The notes under the pieces are model-generated. The model searched no databases and was not told the DNA's origin. It saw nothing but the letters and a program-made list of their open reading frames with translations. Source: an uncultured Photobacterium sp. (GTDB lineage: Bacteria > Pseudomonadota > Gammaproteobacteria > Enterobacterales > Vibrionaceae). Taken from it: 64,000 nt of DNA. Each line of letters begins with the position of its first letter. Position 1 is the stretch's first letter. The DNA is taken from assembly GCF_947502415.1 (NCBI RefSeq), contig NZ_CANMZV010000013.1, forward strand, positions 1 to 64,000, written 5' to 3'. This document shows positions 9,734-18,746 of the stretch, one piece after another. The translations under genes and the position numbers were made by a program.

Positions 9734-11143
9734 ATCTTTAATCGAGTAGCCAGCTTTTGCCGTAAGGTATTGAATCGCGACAGTAGTACTCCCGCTAACG
9801 AGGAGCAAGCTTTGCAAGTTTTTCAACGCCAAGAGCACGGCATTTCACGTAAAGATATCAGCGAAAATGCGCTGAAGGTACTTTATCGCCTCAATAAGGC
9901 CGGTTATGACGCCTACCTTGTCGGTGGCGGTGTTCGTGACCTGTTACTAAACAAACAACCAAAAGATTTTGATATCGCCACCAATGCAACGCCGGAAGAA
10001 ATCAAGAAGCTATTTCGCAATTGCCGCCTGATCGGCCGTCGCTTCCGCCTGGCGCATATCCTGTTTGGCCGTGATGTAATTGAAGTGGCAACGTTCCGCG
10101 GCCATCACGCCGATGCCAAACCAAATATTAGCAACAAACAGCAAATTTCGGCTCAAAGCCAAGAAGGCATGCTATTGCGTGACAACGTCTACGGCACCAT
10201 CGAGGAAGATGCCGAACGCCGTGACTTCACGATCAATGCCCTTTACTACAGCATCAAAGACTTTACCGTCAGCGACTATGCTAATGGCGTCCATGACCTG
10301 GAAAACCGCATTGTCCGCCTGATGGGCGATCCGGAAACCCGCTACCGAGAAGATCCAGTACGGATGCTGCGTGCCGTGCGCTTTGCCGCCAAGCTGGACA
10401 TGGATATTGAAGCCAATACCGCAGCGCCAATGCACCAGCTATCAACGCTCCTACAGGATATTCCTGCAGCTCGACTGTTCGAAGAGAGCCTGAAGCTGCT
10501 CCAATCGGGTAATGGCCAGGCAACCTACAAGCTGATGCGTGAACACAATCTGTTCCAGCAACTGTTCCCGCTACTGTCCGAGCACTTTACCGAAGAGCAA
10601 GACAGCCAGACTGAGCAGATGATTGAACATATCCTGGTAGCCACAGACAAGCGCATCGTCGAAGAAAAACGCGTTAACCCGGCCTTTATGTTTGCCGCAA
10701 TGCTGTGGTACCCAATGGTGACCCGTGCTGAGGAAATCTCGATCACCAGTGGCCTGTCATACTATGACGCCTTCATGGTTGCTTCTAACGATATCCTGGA
10801 CGAGCAGGTGAAGACGATTGCGATCCCTCGCCGTTTCACTACGACTATCCGCGATATCTGGCAACAGCAAATGCGCTTTAGCCGTCGCACCGGTAAACGT
10901 GCCTTCAAAATGCTCGAGCACCCGAAATTCCGTGCAGCCTACGACTTTCTTGAAATGCGCGGCCACTTCGAAGGCGGCGACATTACCGAACTGGCAAGCT
11001 GGTGGCGTGAGTTCCAGTCTGCCGACCGCAACAAACGCAGCAAAATGGTCCAGCAGATCAACGAAGGTAACGGAGGCCAGCGCCGCCCACGCCGTCGTCG
11101 TCCTCAGCGCCGTAAGAAACCGCAAGCGAAATCATCATCATGA
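9734..11143 (+). CDS. pcnB: Poly(A) polymerase I, probable ATC (AUC) start
   Basis: About 469 aa. Adds poly(A) tails that promote RNA decay and control plasmid copy number in E. coli. The nucleotidyltransferase core is clear: [11 protein letters not shown] and DFDIATNA with the catalytic aspartates, RRFRLAHI, then RRDFTINAL; the C-terminus is very basic ([13 protein letters not shown]). An ATG exists at 9722, but its G starts the Shine-Dalgarno-like GAGGTG (9724-9729) and it has no SD of its own. The protein aligns with E. coli PcnB from the codon at 9734 (ATC; preceding codon ATT at 9731), and the E. coli gene is known to start at AUU. Start confidence is moderate, gene identity very high. 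Confidence 0.93.
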   Translation: MFNRVASFCRKVLNRDSSTPANEEQALQVFQRQEHGISRKDISENALKVLYRLNKAGYDAYLVGGGVRDLLLNKQPKDFDIATNATPEEIKKLFRNCRLIGRRFRLAHILFGRDVIEVATFRGHHADAKPNISNKQQISAQSQEGMLLRDNVYGTIEEDAERRDFTINALYYSIKDFTVSDYANGVHDLENRIVRLMGDPETRYREDPVRMLRAVRFAAKLDMDIEANTAAPMHQLSTLLQDIPAARLFEESLKLLQSGNGQATYKLMREHNLFQQLFPLLSEHFTEEQDSQTEQMIEHILVATDKRIVEEKRVNPAFMFAAMLWYPMVTRAEEISITSGLSYYDAFMVASNDILDEQVKTIAIPRRFTTTIRDIWQQQMRFSRRTGKRAFKMLEHPKFRAAYDFLEMRGHFEGGDITELASWWREFQSADRNKRSKMVQQINEGNGGQRRPRRRRPQRRKKPQAKSSS

Positions 11144-11625
11144 TCCGAGCTTATATTGCAATTGGCAGCAACCTGGGTGATCCCGTCACCCAGGCCCGCA
11201 ATGCGATTGCGGCACTGAAAAAAGTGCCGGGCATCGACGTCGTCGCCGAATCATCCCTGTACAGCAGTACCCCTATGGGGCCACAGGACCAACCCGACTA
11301 CATCAATGCTGTTGTTGCAATCGATACCACCCTGTCGCCACTTGCTTTGCTCGATCAAACCCAGACTATCGAACTGGAGCATGGCCGGGTTCGCAAAGCC
11401 GAACGCTGGGGCCCTAGGACCCTGGATCTCGACATCATCCTGTATGGCGACCTGGTACAAGACTGTGAGCGGCTGACCGTTCCGCACTACGGCATGAAAG
11501 TGCGCGAATTCGTACTTTACCCGCTGGCAGAAATTGCCCCTGATTTAATCCTGCCAGATCAGACAGCACTTAAGAGCTTACTGATCCAGGTAGATCGCAA
11601 TAGCCTGACAGTCTGGGATTCATAA
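11140..11625 (+). CDS. folK: 6-hydroxymethyl-7,8-dihydropterin pyrophosphokinase
   Basis: 161 aa. Transfers pyrophosphate from ATP to hydroxymethyl-dihydropterin in folate synthesis. The family signature [16 protein letters not shown] with the two magnesium-binding aspartates is intact, and the N-terminus [12 protein letters not shown] is typical. Its ATG overlaps the pcnB stop (ATGA), indicating translational coupling. panB begins 25 bp downstream, so pcnB-folK-panB-panC may form one transcription unit. Confidence 0.97.
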   Translation: MIRAYIAIGSNLGDPVTQARNAIAALKKVPGIDVVAESSLYSSTPMGPQDQPDYINAVVAIDTTLSPLALLDQTQTIELEHGRVRKAERWGPRTLDLDIILYGDLVQDCERLTVPHYGMKVREFVLYPLAEIAPDLILPDQTALKSLLIQVDRNSLTVWDS

Positions 11626-11650
11626 GGCATTGTTTTAGGGAGAAAAGATT

Positions 11651-12445
11651 ATGAAAAAAATTACTATCAACGACCTGATGAAATGGAAGCAGGAAGGTCG
11701 TAAATTTGCATCTGTTACCGCTTACGATGCGAGCTTTGCCCAGTTATTCGAACAACAGGAAGTCCCGGTTATGCTGGTCGGTGACTCACTGGGCATGGTA
11801 TTACAAGGCAAACCTGATACCCTGCCAGTCAGCGTTCAGGACATCGCCTATCACACCCGCTGCGTTCGCGCCGGTAGCCCGAATTCGCTTCTGATGGCCG
11901 ACATGCCGTTCATGAGCTATAGCACCCCGGAACAGGCCTGTGAAAATGCCGCCGAACTAATGCGCGCCGGAGCCAACATGGTTAAGTTGGAGGGCGGAGC
12001 ATGGCTGGCCGAAACAGTTTCCAAGCTGGCAGAGCGTGCCGTCCCTGTATGCGCCCACTTGGGCCTGACACCGCAGTCAGTCAATATTTTTGGTGGCTAC
12101 AAAGTTCAAGGACGTGACTCTGACCACGCTGAACAGATGGTAAAAGATGCTATCCTGTTGAAAAATGCAGGCGCACAAATCATTTTGCTTGAATGTGTAC
12201 CGGCCCGTCTGGCTGAACGCATTACTAAAGCTGTCGAAGTACCTGTGATTGGTATCGGTGCCGGTAACGCGACCGACGGCCAAATCCTGGTGATGCATGA
12301 CATGTTCGGTATCTCCGCCAACTATATACCACGCTTCTCAAAGAACTACCTGGCAGAAACCGGTGAGATGCGTGCGGCTGTCACCAAATACCTAGAAGAT
12401 GTCGAGGCCGGGACTTTCCCGGGCCCAGAGCATACCTTTGAGTAA
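11651..12445 (+). CDS. panB: 3-methyl-2-oxobutanoate hydroxymethyltransferase
   Basis: 264 aa, full length. Converts 2-ketoisovalerate to ketopantoate with methylene-tetrahydrofolate, the first committed step to pantothenate and CoA. Conserved segments: [50 protein letters not shown] and [27 protein letters not shown] precedes the ATG. It is followed by panC after 10 bp. panD is not in the window. Confidence 0.98.
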   Translation: MKKITINDLMKWKQEGRKFASVTAYDASFAQLFEQQEVPVMLVGDSLGMVLQGKPDTLPVSVQDIAYHTRCVRAGSPNSLLMADMPFMSYSTPEQACENAAELMRAGANMVKLEGGAWLAETVSKLAERAVPVCAHLGLTPQSVNIFGGYKVQGRDSDHAEQMVKDAILLKNAGAQIILLECVPARLAERITKAVEVPVIGIGAGNATDGQILVMHDMFGISANYIPRFSKNYLAETGEMRAAVTKYLEDVEAGTFPGPEHTFE

Positions 12446-12455
12446 GGAATTAAAG

Positions 12456-13340
12456 ATGCAAACATTCGCTGAGATTGCCCCAATCCGGGAGCAAGTACGA
12501 TCCTGGCGCCGTGAAGGCCGCCGTATCGCCTTTGTTCCAACAATGGGCAACCTGCATGAAGGTCACCTTACACTGGTTCGCAAAGCCCGCGAGCAGGCTG
12601 ATATTGTTGTTGTCAGTATCTTTGTCAATCCAATGCAATTCGACAAAGCTGATGACCTGACCAACTATCCGCGTACCCTTGAGGATGATCTGGCCAAACT
12701 AAATGCCGAAGCGGTTGATCTCGTCTTTACACCGACACCAGAAGTGATGTACCCGAAAGGTCTGGATCGCCAGACTTATGTCGAGGTTCCAAGCCTGTCC
12801 ACTATGCTGGAAGGAGCGCTTCGTCCTAACCACTTCCGTGGTGTGTCGACCGTAGTAACTAAGCTGTTCAATATTGTCCAGCCGGATGTTGCCTGCTTCG
12901 GTGAGAAAGACTACCAGCAGCTGGCCCTGATCCGCCAGATGGTCAGCGATATGGCGATGGATATCGAAATCATCGGCGTACCGACCGTACGTGAGATGGA
13001 CGGCCTGGCAATGAGCTCTCGCAATGGCCTGCTGACTGTTGATGAGCGTCAGCGTGCGCCGGTTCTGGCCCGCTCCATGCGCTGGATCAGCAGCCAGATG
13101 CGCGGCGGCCGTACCGATTACGCCGAAATCGTGGTCGATGCCAGCGATCAGCTGCGTGCCGCAGGCCTGCAACCGGATGAAATTTATATCCGTGATGCCG
13201 TGACCCTGCAGCTGGTTGGCGAAGAAAGCCAGCAAGCTGTGATCCTGATGTCTGCCTACCTGGGCAAAGCACGACTGATTGACAACCAGATTGTCGATCT
13301 AACACCGCCAGCCCCGGCAGAGCCTTCAGCTGAATCGTAG
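12456..13340 (+). CDS. panC: Pantothenate synthetase (pantoate--beta-alanine ligase)
   Basis: 294 aa. Condenses pantoate with beta-alanine using ATP. The nucleotidyltransferase HIGH-type motif is in [13 protein letters not shown], the pantoate-binding segment is [10 protein letters not shown], and the KMSKS-like loop is AMSSRNG. The chosen ATG 12456 follows AAGGAATT; the frame stays open for 19 codons upstream into panB but without homology. The last gene of the plus-strand run; a bidirectional terminator follows. Confidence 0.98.
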   Translation: MQTFAEIAPIREQVRSWRREGRRIAFVPTMGNLHEGHLTLVRKAREQADIVVVSIFVNPMQFDKADDLTNYPRTLEDDLAKLNAEAVDLVFTPTPEVMYPKGLDRQTYVEVPSLSTMLEGALRPNHFRGVSTVVTKLFNIVQPDVACFGEKDYQQLALIRQMVSDMAMDIEIIGVPTVREMDGLAMSSRNGLLTVDERQRAPVLARSMRWISSQMRGGRTDYAEIVVDASDQLRAAGLQPDEIYIRDAVTLQLVGEESQQAVILMSAYLGKARLIDNQIVDLTPPAPAEPSAES

Positions 13341-13360
13341 CCGAAAGCAAAGTAGCAAAT

Positions 13361-13392
13361 AAAAAATCCCAGCTCGTGAGCTGGGATTTTTT
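13361..13392. terminator. Bidirectional terminator between panC and yadH
   Basis: AAAAAATCCCAGCT, loop CGTG, AGCTGGGATTTTTT: a perfect stem with A and T runs on both sides, between convergent genes. Confidence 0.92.
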
Positions 13393-13414
13393 ATGTCTAA
13401 CGTCCATCAATTCA

Positions 13415-14185
13415 CTAAGAACGCAAACCAATACCGCGGGAAATGAGGTAATACACAAAACTATACAGCGCAATAGTAAACATACCCAGCACTGCAAATG
13501 ACGTCCCAATTCCCACATCCGACACGCCGAGGAAACCATAGCGGAACGCATTGACCATATAGACGATCGGATTAAGTTTGGATACCCCCTGCCAGAACTC
13601 CGGCAACAGGCTCAGCGAATAGAAAACGCCTCCCAGGTAAGTCAGCGGGGTCAGCACAAAGGTTGGGATAATACTAATGTCATCAAACGTCTTGGCATAA
13701 ACCGCATTAATCAGCCCACCGAGTGAGAATACGACCGATGTCATCAGTACCGTCGCCACGACCACCCCGAAATGGGCAACCTGCAGATCAACAAACAGCA
13801 ACGAGACAACAGAAACAATAAAGCCCACGCCGAGGCCACGTAGTACACCACCTCCAACATAACCGGCAATAATCACATAGTTAGGCACCGGCGCTACCAG
13901 CAGCTCCTCGATATTATGCTGGAACTTAGCACTGAAAAATGATGAGGCAACATTGGAGTAGGAGTTGGTGATCACTGACATCATGATCAGGCCGGGCACA
14001 ATGTACTCCATATAAGTAAAACCACCCATCTCACCGATCCGGCTACCGATAAGACTACCGAAGATAATGAAATATAGAGTCATAGTGATCGCCGGCGGTA
14101 CCATTGTCTGTACCCAGATCCGGGCAAAGCGATTGATCTCTTTAATGATCAGACTTTTAAAAGCGATCCAGTACTGTCGCTTCAT
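13415..14185 (-). CDS. yadH: ABC-2 type transporter permease YadH
   Basis: 256 aa, about six hydrophobic segments, ABC-2 permease family (starts RQYWIAFKSLIIKEINRFARIW). With the ATPase encoded just upstream it forms an inner-membrane exporter whose substrate is unknown also in E. coli; related ABC-2 systems move drugs or polysaccharides. Its ATG overlaps the yadG stop (ATGA), so the two are coupled. The pair next to can and hpt is an arrangement shared with E. coli. Confidence 0.92.
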   Translation of the reverse strand: MKRQYWIAFKSLIIKEINRFARIWVQTMVPPAITMTLYFIIFGSLIGSRIGEMGGFTYMEYIVPGLIMMSVITNSYSNVASSFFSAKFQHNIEELLVAPVPNYVIIAGYVGGGVLRGLGVGFIVSVVSLLFVDLQVAHFGVVVATVLMTSVVFSLGGLINAVYAKTFDDISIIPTFVLTPLTYLGGVFYSLSLLPEFWQGVSKLNPIVYMVNAFRYGFLGVSDVGIGTSFAVLGMFTIALYSFVYYLISRGIGLRS

Positions 14186-15105
14186 GCTTGCTCTCCTTTG
14201 CTCTGTGCCACCAGGGTAACAAACAGCTCTTCCAAGCGATTGGCTTTATTACGCATCGACTTCACCTCAATCCCTTGCTGAGTCAGCTGCGAGAAAACCT
14301 CGTTGAGGCTTTCACCCTTTGAAATACTGACTTCTAAGGTATGGTTATCCGGCAACTTCCATTCAATCCCGCTCAGCTCAGGCTTATTACCGTGCAAGCT
14401 CACATCCAGAATGAAGGTTTCTGCTTCCAGCTTACCCAGCAGCGTCTTCATGCTGGTATTTTCAATCAGTACGCCCTGGTTGATGATACCGATATTACGG
14501 CACAGCATTTCAGCCTCTTCCAGGTAGTGGGTAGTCAGAATGATAGTCACGCCCTGACGATTAATCTCACGCAGGAAATCCCACATCGAGCGACGCAGTT
14601 CAATATCAACCCCCGCCGTCGGCTCATCAAGGATCAATAGCCTTGGCTCATGCATCAGTGCACGGGCAATCATCAGACGACGTTTCATCCCGCCTGACAG
14701 ATTACGGGCCCGCTCGTTACGCTTTTCCCATAAATCCAGCTGGCTTAAGTACTTCTTAGCCCGCTCCTTTGCCAAAGGTCGTTCGACACCGTAATAACCC
14801 GCCTGGTTAATCACAATCTGCTCGACCGTCTCAAACTGATTAAAGTTAAACTCCTGCGGCACCAAACCGAGCTGATTTTTGGCATCAACCTTCTGGGTAT
14901 CCAGATCGTAGCCGAACACGTTTACTGTTCCCGACGTCTTATTAACTAACGAGCTGATGATCCCGATGGTGGTGGACTTACCCGCTCCATTCGGTCCGAG
15001 CAAAGCAAAAAAGTCCCCTTCCTCGACATTCAGGCTGATATTTTTTAAGGCCTGAACACCACCTTTATAAATTTTACTTACACTTTTTATTTCCAATGCG
15101 TTCAT
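14182..15105 (-). CDS. yadG: ABC transporter ATP-binding protein YadG
   Basis: 307 aa from ATG at 15105 (a TTG three codons earlier is possible; neither has a strong SD). Walker A GPNGAGKST, Q-loop VPQEFNFN, signature LSGGM, Walker B LLILDEP followed by TAGVD, and the switch histidine in TTHYLEEAE are all present. The C-terminal ~80 residues are the accessory domain usual for ABC-2-partner ATPases. Powers YadH. Confidence 0.93.
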   Translation of the reverse strand: MNALEIKSVSKIYKGGVQALKNISLNVEEGDFFALLGPNGAGKSTTIGIISSLVNKTSGTVNVFGYDLDTQKVDAKNQLGLVPQEFNFNQFETVEQIVINQAGYYGVERPLAKERAKKYLSQLDLWEKRNERARNLSGGMKRRLMIARALMHEPRLLILDEPTAGVDIELRRSMWDFLREINRQGVTIILTTHYLEEAEMLCRNIGIINQGVLIENTSMKTLLGKLEAETFILDVSLHGNKPELSGIEWKLPDNHTLEVSISKGESLNEVFSQLTQQGIEVKSMRNKANRLEELFVTLVAQSKGEQA

Positions 15106-15457
15106 AAAATGCAATCTTTATGTTAGAAATTTTCTTCATCCGGACAACTAATCCGATTTGCTATCTAGCCAGCTTGTGTATAGTGGAGCTAGTTTTCATA
15201 ACTATCAATCCCAGCTAATTCAGGCCTGATAGTTATGTGAATTGGAAAAACCCATCAGAAAACGTATTAAGCATTATCACTGCGATTTGTTGTAATTTAA
15301 GAACAAAGATAATGACTGCTGTACGGCAGTGCCTGATTAGGAAAGAAATTGAATATTTGTTTCCCCAAGTACTTTGCCTCAGCGGCATATTGTCTCGCAA
15401 ATATAGGCATATACTTTTACCGATTGGTATAAGAATGTATCAAAGAAAGGCATCATC
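15106..15457. other. Divergent yadG/can intergenic region
   Basis: A 352-bp gap between divergent genes with no convincing ORF. It holds a possible -10 box TATAGT (15179-15184, weak -35 TTTGCT) and an 11-bp inverted repeat, described separately. A GTG-started frame from 15237 overlaps can out of frame and is rejected. A small hairpin ACTGC/GCAGT at 15315-15330 is not followed by a T run. Confidence 0.5.
15197..15237 (+). other. 11-bp inverted repeat in the can leader
   Basis: CATAACTATCA (15197-15207) and TGATAGTTATG (15227-15237) are perfect inverted copies separated by 19 nt. If the TATAGT box at 15179 is used, the stem starts a few nucleotides after the transcript start, about 220 nt before the can ATG. 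It could be an RNA stem that stabilises the 5' end or a wide operator. Function unknown. Confidence 0.5.
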
Positions 15458-16111
15458 ATGGCAGATATTAAGCAGCTATTCGCAAATAACCTCTCTTGGT
15501 CAGAGAATATTAAGGAAGAAAATCCAGAGTTCTTTTCTCATCTTGAAAAAGGCCAGCGCCCTGAATACTTATGGATTGGCTGTTCCGACAGCCGGGTTCC
15601 TGCAGAACGTTTAACCGGCCTGGACTCCGGTGAGCTATTCGTCCACCGCAATGTTGCCAACCAAGTCATTCACACCGACCTAAATTGCCTCTCAGTCGTA
15701 CAGTACGCCGTCGACGTCCTAAAGGTAAGGCATATCATTGTCTGCGGTCACTACGGCTGTGGTGGCGTTACAGCGGCGATAGATAACCCTAAACTTGGCC
15801 TGATCAACAACTGGTTGCTCCACATCCGCGATCTTTACCTGAAATATCGCCCGGAGCTCAACACTCTGCCACGAGAGAAATGGAGCGACAAACTGTGTGA
15901 GATCAACGTTGCTACCCAGGTCTATAATCTGGGTAACTCCACCATCATGCAGCAGGCATGGGAACGTGGCCAGAAAATCAAAATTCACGGCTGGATCTAC
16001 GGTATCGGCGACGGTGTACTTCGAGACCTGGGTGTGGCAGCTACCAGCAGTGAAGGCCTGGAAGAGGCCTACCAGAAAGCCATGGTTTCAATCCTACCAA
16101 CCGTCGGGTAA
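15458..16111 (+). CDS. can: Beta-class carbonic anhydrase
   Basis: 217 aa. Interconverts CO2 and bicarbonate, supplying bicarbonate for carboxylases. The zinc ligands of the beta class are seen: C42 with D44 and R46 in CSDSRVP, H98 and C101 in HYGCGG. The C-terminal [14 protein letters not shown] matches the E. coli Can family. AAAGG precedes the ATG. Adjacent to yadG and hpt as in E. coli. Confidence 0.97.
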   Translation: MADIKQLFANNLSWSENIKEENPEFFSHLEKGQRPEYLWIGCSDSRVPAERLTGLDSGELFVHRNVANQVIHTDLNCLSVVQYAVDVLKVRHIIVCGHYGCGGVTAAIDNPKLGLINNWLLHIRDLYLKYRPELNTLPREKWSDKLCEINVATQVYNLGNSTIMQQAWERGQKIKIHGWIYGIGDGVLRDLGVAATSSEGLEEAYQKAMVSILPTVG

Positions 16112-16160
16112 GCTTTCCTCCCCCAACCACCATAGGCGGTGGTTTTAGAATGACAATAAA

Positions 16161-16185
16161 AAAGCGACCCTCACGGTCGCTTTTT
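16161..16185. terminator. Bidirectional terminator between can and hpt
   Basis: GCGACC, loop CTCAC, GGTCGC with flanking A and T runs (16161-16185). A second, weaker hairpin AACCACC/GGTGGTT lies at 16125-16144, just after the can stop. Confidence 0.88.
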
Positions 16186-16232
16186 CTAAATCTGACACCT
16201 TCCGACTAAGATATTAGCCTTTCTGAGGTATA

Positions 16233-16766
16233 TTAGTCTTCCTGCGGTACAACTTTGCCGATGAATGGCAGGTGACGGTATTTCTGGGCATAGTCGATAC
16301 CTACGCCAACAACGAATTCGTCAGGGATTTCAAAACCAATCCATGCAACGTCAACCTTAACTTCACGACGCTCCGGCTTATCAAGCAGCGTACAAATTCG
16401 GATTGAGTTAGGCTCGCGCAGCGACAGGATTTCACAAACTTTGTTCAGAGTGTTCCCGGTATCAATGATATCTTCCACCAGCAGGACATCTTTACCTTTA
16501 ATGTCATCATCCAGATCTTTCAGGATGCGAACATCACGGTTACTTTCCATGGTATTGCCATAACTTGATGCAGTCATGAAGTCGACTTCATGAGGAAGCT
16601 CAATAGCACGCGCCAAATCGGCCATAAACACGAAAGAACCACGTAGTAGGCCAACCATCACAAGATTCTCAGAATCTTTGTAACACTCAGTGATCTGCTG
16701 TCCTAGCTCTTTTACCCGTGCCTGAACATCCTGCTCAGAAATCATTACTTCAATTGTATGCTTCAT
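16233..16766 (-). CDS. hpt: Hypoxanthine phosphoribosyltransferase
   Basis: 177 aa. Salvages hypoxanthine to IMP with PRPP. The PRPP-binding motif is [14 protein letters not shown]; the N-terminus from [13 protein letters not shown] aligns with E. coli Hpt. An upstream in-frame ATG (MEKK extension) exists, but its GGAG serves as the SD six bases before the chosen ATG. Divergent from the HapR-like gene with a 228-bp shared upstream region, a neighbourhood conserved in vibrios. Confidence 0.96.
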   Translation of the reverse strand: MKHTIEVMISEQDVQARVKELGQQITECYKDSENLVMVGLLRGSFVFMADLARAIELPHEVDFMTASSYGNTMESNRDVRILKDLDDDIKGKDVLLVEDIIDTGNTLNKVCEILSLREPNSIRICTLLDKPERREVKVDVAWIGFEIPDEFVVGVGIDYAQKYRHLPFIGKVVPQED

Positions 16767-16955
16767 CTTTTTCTCCATCAGAACGACCCAACCAGCCGCC
16801 TGCAGGCTATCAATCTCAACGGAATTCTATTCTAACACTCATTACCAATAGATAGTTATTTTATCGATACTGTCAACTATATGATACAGCTTGAATAAAA
16901 ACCAGTTTGAACGCAATCTGTTGCTATTGTAAAGTTATGAGGAAGAATCAGCATA

Positions 16956-16983
16956 TAACGTTTATAAATAGTTAGGGCTAGGG
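16956..16983 (+). promoter_or_regulatory. Candidate Qrr sRNA pairing site in the HapR-like leader
   Basis: GGCTAGG (16976-16982), with GTT at 16971 and AACGT at about 16957-16961, is complementary to the conserved core of vibrio Qrr RNAs as I recall it (a CCUAGCC..AAC..ACGUU block). It overlaps AGGG, the best available ribosome-binding site of the downstream ATG. The spacing between patches differs from hapR/luxR, so the site is a candidate. Confidence 0.5.
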
Positions 16984-16994
16984 AAATAAGCGAA

Positions 16995-17600
16995 ATGGAT
17001 ACGATCGTAAAAAAAACCAGAACACGCCTTTCACCAGAAAAAAGAAAACAACAATTACTTGATTTTGCATTGGATGTTTTTGCCCGTCGAGGCATCGGCC
17101 GAGCAGGACATGCGGACATTGCCGAGATGGCTAATGTGTCCGTGGCAACTGTATTCAACTACTTCCCGACAAGGGAAGCTCTCGTCGAACAAGTGCTAGC
17201 ACAAGTTGAAAACCGCTTCAGCACCATGCTAACGACCTGTTTAGGTGCTCCAGGCAAACCGTTGCTGCTTCGCCTGAATTGCATTAGTCACAACCTGATT
17301 GATGGAGTTATCGAGCAACAGGACTGGCTAAAGGTATGGTTCGAGTGGAGTACCTCAGTACGAGACGAAATCTGGCCACAGTTTACCAATGAAAACCGCA
17401 AGAGCCTTCAGTGCCTGACAGACATGTTTACCGAAGGCTTGGAAAAACAGGAGCTTACCACCCAACAATCACCTGAGAAACTGGCTTGGCAACTGTATGG
17501 TATTTGCTACGTTCTTTACCTGCAGACCAACCTTAACCCAGATCAGGAAAAGATGCGAGAGCTGGCTGATGGTTACATTACAGCCCTACTTGGCGAATAA
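16995..17600 (+). CDS. hapR: TetR-type quorum-sensing master regulator (LuxR/HapR/SmcR/LitR family)
   Basis: 201 aa. The N-terminal helix-turn-helix region (TRLSPEKRKQQLLDFALDVF, ARRGIGRAGHADIAEMA, VSVATVFNYFPTREALVEQVL) is close to Vibrio LuxR/HapR; the C-terminal dimer/ligand domain, with WLKVWFEWSTSVRDE, is recognisable but more divergent. Orthologues are named luxR, hapR, opaR, smcR or litR depending on species. They control luminescence, protease, biofilm and competence genes at high density and are repressed by Qrr sRNAs at low density. Position next to hpt matches V. cholerae hapR. A lone gene with its own terminator. Confidence 0.9.
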   Translation: MDTIVKKTRTRLSPEKRKQQLLDFALDVFARRGIGRAGHADIAEMANVSVATVFNYFPTREALVEQVLAQVENRFSTMLTTCLGAPGKPLLLRLNCISHNLIDGVIEQQDWLKVWFEWSTSVRDEIWPQFTNENRKSLQCLTDMFTEGLEKQELTTQQSPEKLAWQLYGICYVLYLQTNLNPDQEKMRELADGYITALLGE

Positions 17601-17630
17601 TAACCCGGCTCAACCTCTCAATCCTCCAAA

Positions 17631-17659
17631 TAAGGCCAGCGTCATGCTGGCCTTAGATT
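17631..17659 (+). terminator. Terminator of the HapR-like gene
   Basis: AAGGCCAGC, loop GTCAT, GCTGGCCTT, followed by AGATTTG: a strong stem with a poor T tract. Confidence 0.65.
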
Positions 17660-17705
17660 TGTAACTAATACTACTCAGATTATTTTGGTATAAATACATA
17701 CCACA

Positions 17706-18746
17706 TCAACATGCCGTCGCAAACACAACCGGGTCATGAGGCTCAACCTCCACGGCAACCTTATCTCCGGCCTGCAAGATCAGATGCGAATTAACAACCA
17801 ATTTATGCCCTTGGTAATCAACGGTATAACGGCAGCTATCTCCCATAAACAACTGCTCGGTAATCACCCCCAATCCGCCCAGATCTGGCTTAACCTTCAG
17901 GTTCTGTGGTCGAAGCAACCAATCCACATTCGTTTCCGTTCCATATGGCCACTCCGCTTTCAAATCCAGCTCACCAAACGGGGTGAATAACTGATTATCA
18001 TTTTTTACGGTAGCCGGCAGATAAGAGCCTATACCAAGAAATTCGGCCACAAAACGGCTACTCGGCCGATAATACAGATCTGTCGCACAGCCGAACTGCT
18101 CAATCACCCCGTTGTTCATCACCGCCAGGCGATCAGCAAAGGCAAACGCCTCCTCGCGGCTATGGGTTACAAAAATCGCTGTTACCCCCTGCGCCTTAAA
18201 TATCCGACGGATCTCTTTAATCAAACCGTGGCGTACCTGAGTATCAATATTTGAAAATGGCTCATCCAGCAAAATTAAATCAGGCTCACAAGCCAGCGCA
18301 CGGGCTATCGCAACCCGTTGCTGCTGGCCACCAGAAAGCTGGTGAGGGTAGCGTTTATCCAGTCCGATCAGATGAACCAGTTCCAGCATCTCCTGCACTT
18401 TTGTCCGGGTACGGGACTCATCCCAGTCACGCAGACCAAATGCAATATTCTCGGCAACCGTCAGGTGCGGGAACAATGCATAATCCTGAAATATCATCCC
18501 GATATTACGCTTCTCAGGCGGTAACCAAGTGTGCTGGTCGGCAATCACCCTGCCATTAATATTAATATCGCCACTCTCCAGCGGCAGCAGGCCTGCAATC
18601 GCTTTCAGCAAGGTCGTTTTGCCACAGCCACTAGCCCCCAACAGACAGACGATCTCATTATCTTTGACCGGCAGTGATAGGTTCTGTAATACCGCCTGCC
18701 CATTGTACTTACATGTCAGGTTTTGAACGGATAATGCATGACTCAT
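17706..18746 (-). CDS. fbpC: Ferric iron ABC transporter, ATP-binding protein
   Basis: 346 aa. Walker [10 protein letters not shown], signature LSGGQQQR, Walker [12 protein letters not shown] and switch histidine in VTHSREEA; the C-terminal ~110 residues form the regulatory TOBE-type domain (LLRPQNLKV). It energises import of Fe(III) delivered by FbpA through FbpB. The ATG overlaps the fbpB stop by one base (TGATG), so coupled translation is expected. Last gene of fbpABC. Confidence 0.93.
   Translation of the reverse strand: MSHALSVQNLTCKYNGQAVLQNLSLPVKDNEIVCLLGASGCGKTTLLKAIAGLLPLESGDININGRVIADQHTWLPPEKRNIGMIFQDYALFPHLTVAENIAFGLRDWDESRTRTKVQEMLELVHLIGLDKRYPHQLSGGQQQRVAIARALACEPDLILLDEPFSNIDTQVRHGLIKEIRRIFKAQGVTAIFVTHSREEAFAFADRLAVMNNGVIEQFGCATDLYYRPSSRFVAEFLGIGSYLPATVKNDNQLFTPFGELDLKAEWPYGTETNVDWLLRPQNLKVKPDLGGLGVITEQLFMGDSCRYTVDYQGHKLVVNSHLILQAGDKVAVEVEPHDPVVFATAC

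Noticed and set aside
15237..15614. 125-codon GTG-started frame overlapping the start of can
   Set aside because: Overlaps a certain gene by about 157 bases in another frame and has no homology signal.
16845..16870. TAGATAG..TTATCGA upstream of the HapR-like gene as a LuxR/HapR autoregulatory operator
   Set aside because: Half-sites resemble TTGATAA/TTATCAA but are 5 bp apart instead of 2, and each has one or two mismatches.
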